15,841 nucleotides of DNA, taken from Bacillota bacterium (GTDB lineage Bacteria > Bacillota > Clostridia > Saccharofermentanales > DTU023). The notes under the pieces were generated by a model. The model made no database searches. It was not told where the DNA came from and saw only the letters and a program-made list of their open reading frames with translations. Below are positions 14,593 through 15,841 of the stretch, piece by piece. Every line of letters begins with the position of its first letter. Position 1 is the stretch's first letter. The DNA lies in assembly GCA_023388605.1 (NCBI GenBank), contig JAEWFX010000059.1:1-15841 (forward strand), written 5' to 3'. Made by a program: the position numbers and the translations under genes.

Positions 14593-14627
14593 AGTATAGC
14601 ATAAACTAACTGGCGTTTTACTGGCGT
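14593..14627 (-). promoter_or_regulatory. rnf operon promoter with 11-bp-spaced direct repeats
   Basis: On the minus strand an extended -10 box TGC-TATACT (-10 hexamer at plus 14593-14598) lies upstream of rnfC. No -35 hexamer is found; instead two identical copies of ACGCCAGT (plus-strand ACTGGCGT at 14609-14616 and 14620-14627) are spaced exactly 11 bp apart, and the nearer one ends 10 bp before the -10. This is the layout of a pho-box type activator site. Between promoter and ribosome binding site is a small 5-bp hairpin (14565-14578). Confidence 0.6.
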
Positions 14628-14659
14628 AATCTAGTCCATATTCTCTTCTGGGGAAGACT

Positions 14660-14690
14660 AAAAAAGCTATTTTCTCGGCGAAAATAGCTT
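14660..14690 (-). terminator. Terminator of the Mur-ligase-like gene
   Basis: An 11-bp perfect stem, AAGCTATTTTC (14664-14674) and GAAAATAGCTT (14680-14690), with loop TCGGC. On the minus strand it is followed by a run of T (plus-strand A 14660-14665). It lies 6-36 bp past the stop codon of the upstream minus-strand gene and separates that gene from the rnf promoter. Confidence 0.88.
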
Positions 14691-14695
14691 CCTTA

Positions 14696-15841
14696 TCAAT
14701 TTAATCCGTAGTCTGCTGGACTCTCATCTCCCCAACCACAAACTCTATCCTTGATCACTGACATAACTTGCTGCGGAGATAGGTCTGTCGCTTCTAACAT
14801 CTGTTTGAAAAAGATCCTCGCTCCGTCATCCATTCCCTGACAACCTGCGAGCAGCATAGCATCGCCTGGTCGACAATCTGCGACAGCTGCAGCGATGGCT
14901 TCGTCTAATCGTTCATAGAGACAGTACGGAATGTGATGTGCCTGCATGGTCTCGACAAAAGCTTGCTCTTCTTCTGGCAAAACCAGATTGTCTTTATCGA
15001 CCACCTCAGAACTCTTGGTAGCGTAGACTCTATCACAACGCAAGCCAGCAAAACTGACGGCGAGTGCTTCTATATTCTCACGATTGGTGATATCTCCGCG
15101 CATACCGCGAATAGCATAGACGATGTGCAATTTGTTGTAGGGTACACCGAGCAGAGATTTAAGCGAAGTCTCGATATTAGTGATATTCGCGAAATGATCA
15201 TCGTAGACCACAATCTGATACTGTGGCGGCAATTGATCGACCGAATCACTGACTGAGTCTGTGACTGGACCACTTTGCCAAATCAGTTGAAAACGACGTT
15301 CTATAGCAGTGAAATCTCCTAGAGCCGCAGCGGCTTGTTCAGGCTTAATATCATAAATAAAGCACAGAGCAGTAGCAGCTAGTGCATTCAACACTTGGTG
15401 ATAACCGGGGTTAGCGATACAGAAATGGGTCTGACCTGCCGGGATCTTAATACCACGAGGTAACTGCAATGAACGCGGCAGATATAGATCGAATTCCGTG
15501 CTAGTTTTGGTCAGTTGTATATTGTGGGCGATGAGATCGACTGAAGCTATAATCTCCTGGTCAGCCACTACGTCTAAATTTTTACCTGTTTCTAGAGCGA
15601 AATATGTGATTTTCTGTGCAGTATTGTGCAAGCTTGTCAGCGCCTGACGACCATAGGGATCAGCATAGTTGAGCACGATGATGCCGTCAGATTTTGTCTG
15701 TTCTAAGATTCCGACCTTAGCCTCGAAATAGGCTTCCATCGTACCGTGCAGATCCAGATGTTCACGTGACAGATTGATCAAGGCGCTGGCATCGTAAGCC
15801 AGATTGACATCTCTTTTATGTTCGTGTCCGATAGACGACAC
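14696..15841 (-). CDS. Mur-ligase-family protein (MurE-like), 5' end beyond the window
   Basis: The C-terminal 381 residues of an ATP-dependent amide ligase of the Mur family, cytosolic. The central-domain helix motif NLSREHLDLHG (23-33) is strongly MurE-like, and NPGYHQVLNALAA corresponds to the usual GxxNxxNalAA. The C-terminal domain differs from MurE: VYDDHFAN (222-229) where MurE has DYAHTP, and AIRGMRGDITNRENIEAL (243-260) where MurE has a GGDRD/KRP block. The DNPR motif that recognises diaminopimelate is absent. The ATP-binding GTNGKT loop would be upstream of base 15841, so the true start is not visible; the GTG at the window edge is probably internal. It may be MurE itself in a divergent form or a Mur-ligase paralogue of unknown substrate. 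Confidence 0.75.
   Translation of the reverse strand: MSSIGHEHKRDVNLAYDASALINLSREHLDLHGTMEAYFEAKVGILEQTKSDGIIVLNYADPYGRQALTSLHNTAQKITYFALETGKNLDVVADQEIIASVDLIAHNIQLTKTSTEFDLYLPRSLQLPRGIKIPAGQTHFCIANPGYHQVLNALAATALCFIYDIKPEQAAAALGDFTAIERRFQLIWQSGPVTDSVSDSVDQLPPQYQIVVYDDHFANITNIETSLKSLLGVPYNKLHIVYAIRGMRGDITNRENIEALAVSFAGLRCDRVYATKSSEVVDKDNLVLPEEEQAFVETMQAHHIPYCLYERLDEAIAAAVADCRPGDAMLLAGCQGMDDGARIFFKQMLEATDLSPQQVMSVIKDRVCGWGDESPADYGLN

Noticed and set aside
15839..15841. GTG at the window edge as start of the Mur-ligase-like gene
   Set aside because: The conserved N-terminal ATP-binding part of Mur ligases is missing, so the gene almost certainly continues upstream.

Overview
The window reads as chromosomal DNA of an anaerobic, low-to-middle G+C member of the Clostridia (Bacillota). 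The reasons are strong AGGAGG ribosome binding sites, a complete six-gene Rnf operon in the order C-D-G-E-A-B, a clostridial-type short-chain flavodoxin, the four-cysteine form of ribosomal protein L28, and a metG/tatD gene pair as seen in Firmicutes. I do not assign a genus. No rRNA, CRISPR array, transposase, phage gene or replication origin was seen.

Layout from left to right. (1) 1-2907 is part of a sugar-acid locus. A truncated ascorbate-type PTS EIIA gene (ulaC-like, minus strand) is divergent from a DeoR-family regulator. The regulator is followed by a small, AT-rich SdpI-like membrane protein gene and ulaE (L-ribulose/L-xylulose-5-phosphate 3-epimerase). The 320-bp divergent control region carries repeated AACGyTCAT words and a cre-like site. 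(2) 2908-6476, minus strand, holds metG, an OmpR-type response regulator with no adjacent kinase, and tatD, closely packed as one probable operon. (3) 6557-7859, plus strand, holds a lipoprotein of unknown function, rpmB, and a tRNA-Met/tRNA-Glu pair closed by a strong terminator. (4) 8001-9316, plus strand, holds 2,3-bisphosphoglycerate-dependent phosphoglycerate mutase and a flavodoxin, ending in a terminator that works in both directions. (5) 9359-14547, minus strand, is rnfCDGEAB, the membrane complex that couples ferredoxin (or flavodoxin) oxidation by NAD+ to ion pumping. Its upstream region has an extended -10 box preceded by two 8-bp direct repeats 11 bp apart. (6) 14696-15841, minus strand, is the C-terminal part of a Mur-ligase-family protein that runs off the window, followed by its own terminator.

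Most of the window is ordinary core metabolism and energy conservation, and I found no clear new multi-gene system. The points most worth a second look are the PhoB/OmpR-box-like architecture of the rnf promoter in a window that also holds an orphan OmpR-family regulator; a cysteine-bearing C-terminal extension on RnfE; the AT-rich SdpI-like gene lodged in the ula operon; an unusual HIGH motif in MetG; and the non-standard motifs of the Mur-ligase-like protein.
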